DNA from: an uncultured Aquimarina sp.
Lineage (GTDB): Bacteria; Bacteroidota; Bacteroidia; Flavobacteriales; Flavobacteriaceae
Assembly (NCBI GenBank): GCA_947500505.1
Contig: CANMSL010000002.1
Span: 434,001 to 498,000 of the forward strand
DNA: 64,000 bases
Direction of reading: 5' to 3'
Part shown: positions 63,812 through 64,000 of the stretch, in pieces
Layout: each line of letters begins with the position of its first letter
Numbering within the stretch: the stretch's first letter is position 1
Made by a program: the position numbers and the translations under genes
Notes under the pieces: generated by a model
What the model was told of the DNA's origin: nothing
The model's input: only the letters and a program-made list of their open reading frames with translations
The model's database searches: none

Positions 63812-64000
63812 TGAAAACAATTTTTTTTGACATACCGGTTCATCTTAAACAGCTGATCACACCTAATCAGGCTTTTCACTATAGAATAATTCCATTTTCT
63901 AAAGAAAACAATATCGTTTGTTTCAAAACGGATACGGAAAATACGGATCAACTTCAGAAAGAGCTCTCTATTATTCTTAATCAAAAGGTCGAACTTATTC
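63811..64000 (+). CDS. GspE/PilB-type secretion ATPase, N-terminal part (runs off the window)
   Basis: The first 63 codons of a gene that overlaps the prepilin peptidase stop by one base (TAATG). It begins MKTIFFDIPVHLKQLITPNQ, then AFHYRIIPFSKENN and DQLQKELSIILNQKVEL, which fits the N-terminal domain of GspE/PilB secretion ATPases (MshEN-like). Gene order pilin, peptidase, ATPase supports this. The Walker motifs are beyond the window, so the call rests on the N-terminal pattern and context. Confidence 0.6.
   Translation, partial: MKTIFFDIPVHLKQLITPNQAFHYRIIPFSKENNIVCFKTDTENTDQLQKELSIILNQKVELI

Noticed and set aside
63451..63984. A 177-codon open frame antisense to the prepilin peptidase and ATPase genes
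   Set aside because: The plus-strand genes have catalytic motifs and overlaps; the antisense frame has none.
1..64000. CRISPR arrays, tRNA, rRNA, insertion sequences or prophage
   Set aside because: I saw no regularly spaced repeats, no transposase or phage genes and no convincing RNA gene; a dedicated tRNA or Rfam scan could still find a short one.

Overview
The window looks like a chromosomal segment of a marine-type member of the Flavobacteriaceae (phylum Bacteroidota). The evidence is an AT-rich genome, many minus-7 promoter boxes of the Bacteroidota form TAnnTTTG, a SusC/SusD pair, a GYDIA-type GHMP kinase with a class II HMG-CoA reductase (mevalonate pathway), CarboxypepD_reg-like proteins, many small lipoproteins with an SCSSDD-like start, and DUF3109 and DUF6588 family proteins. 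I cannot name the genus; an Aquimarina-like organism is only a guess. I see no rRNA, tRNA, CRISPR array, insertion sequence or prophage.

Layout. 1-4236 (minus): a secreted dipeptidyl peptidase followed by two POT peptide transporters, a peptide-use operon. 4485-7974 (plus): HMG-CoA reductase, a tiny membrane protein overlapping an ABC ATPase, and the GHMP kinase. 8103-9572: a large unrecognised protein. 9915-14051 (minus): 2-oxoglutarate dehydrogenase E1 and E2. 14166-16703: an outer-membrane barrel protein, two unknowns and a polyprenyl synthase. 16897-17903: a badly decayed lipoprotein gene that keeps its promoter and terminator. 18058-24730: a TetR-TolC-adaptor-RND efflux operon with a perfect 40-bp operator. 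24899-29222: an orphan SusCD pair. 29469-33623: aspS, a ClC protein with channel-like residues, a small membrane protein and a cold-shock protein. 33670-35263: two tandem CarboxypepD_reg proteins. 35335-38382: a DnaQ-like exonuclease, a cNMP/CBS/DUF294 protein and tadA. 38466-42458: a TonB-like protein with a cysteine module, dxs, and two lipocalin-like lipoproteins, one frameshifted. 42464-49103 (minus): dgt, fic, nrdA and nrdB. 49543-55483: a sigma factor, a membrane TPR protein shaped like an anti-sigma factor, a TPR-CHAT protease and two lipoproteins. 55563-60377: DUF3109, MarC, small membrane proteins, an S41 protease, dCMP deaminase and HupE/UreJ. 60872-62563: two outer-membrane proteins. 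62922-64000: the start of a pseudopilin / prepilin peptidase / GspE-type ATPase operon that runs out of the window.

How the parts work together. Most of the window is ordinary housekeeping: TCA cycle, isoprenoids, deoxynucleotide supply, aspartyl-tRNA charging and envelope proteins. The most promising unusual system is at 50653-55483. A sigma factor is fused by operon to a single-pass TPR protein and lies tail to tail with a membrane-anchored TPR-CHAT (caspase-like) protease, whose start codon sits directly behind an intrinsic-terminator hairpin. This resembles the logic of the type III-E CRISPR system, where a TPR-CHAT protease acts on a sigma-inhibitor, but with a predicted periplasmic protease and no CRISPR. 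That functional link is my inference.

Other points of interest are a ClC protein lacking both the gating and the proton glutamates, a 29-bp palindrome covering a start codon, structured spacers around nrdA/nrdB, and coexistence of dxs with mevalonate genes. Start codons were revised in several places where a TAnnTTTG box or a lipoprotein signal showed that the longest reading frame starts too early.
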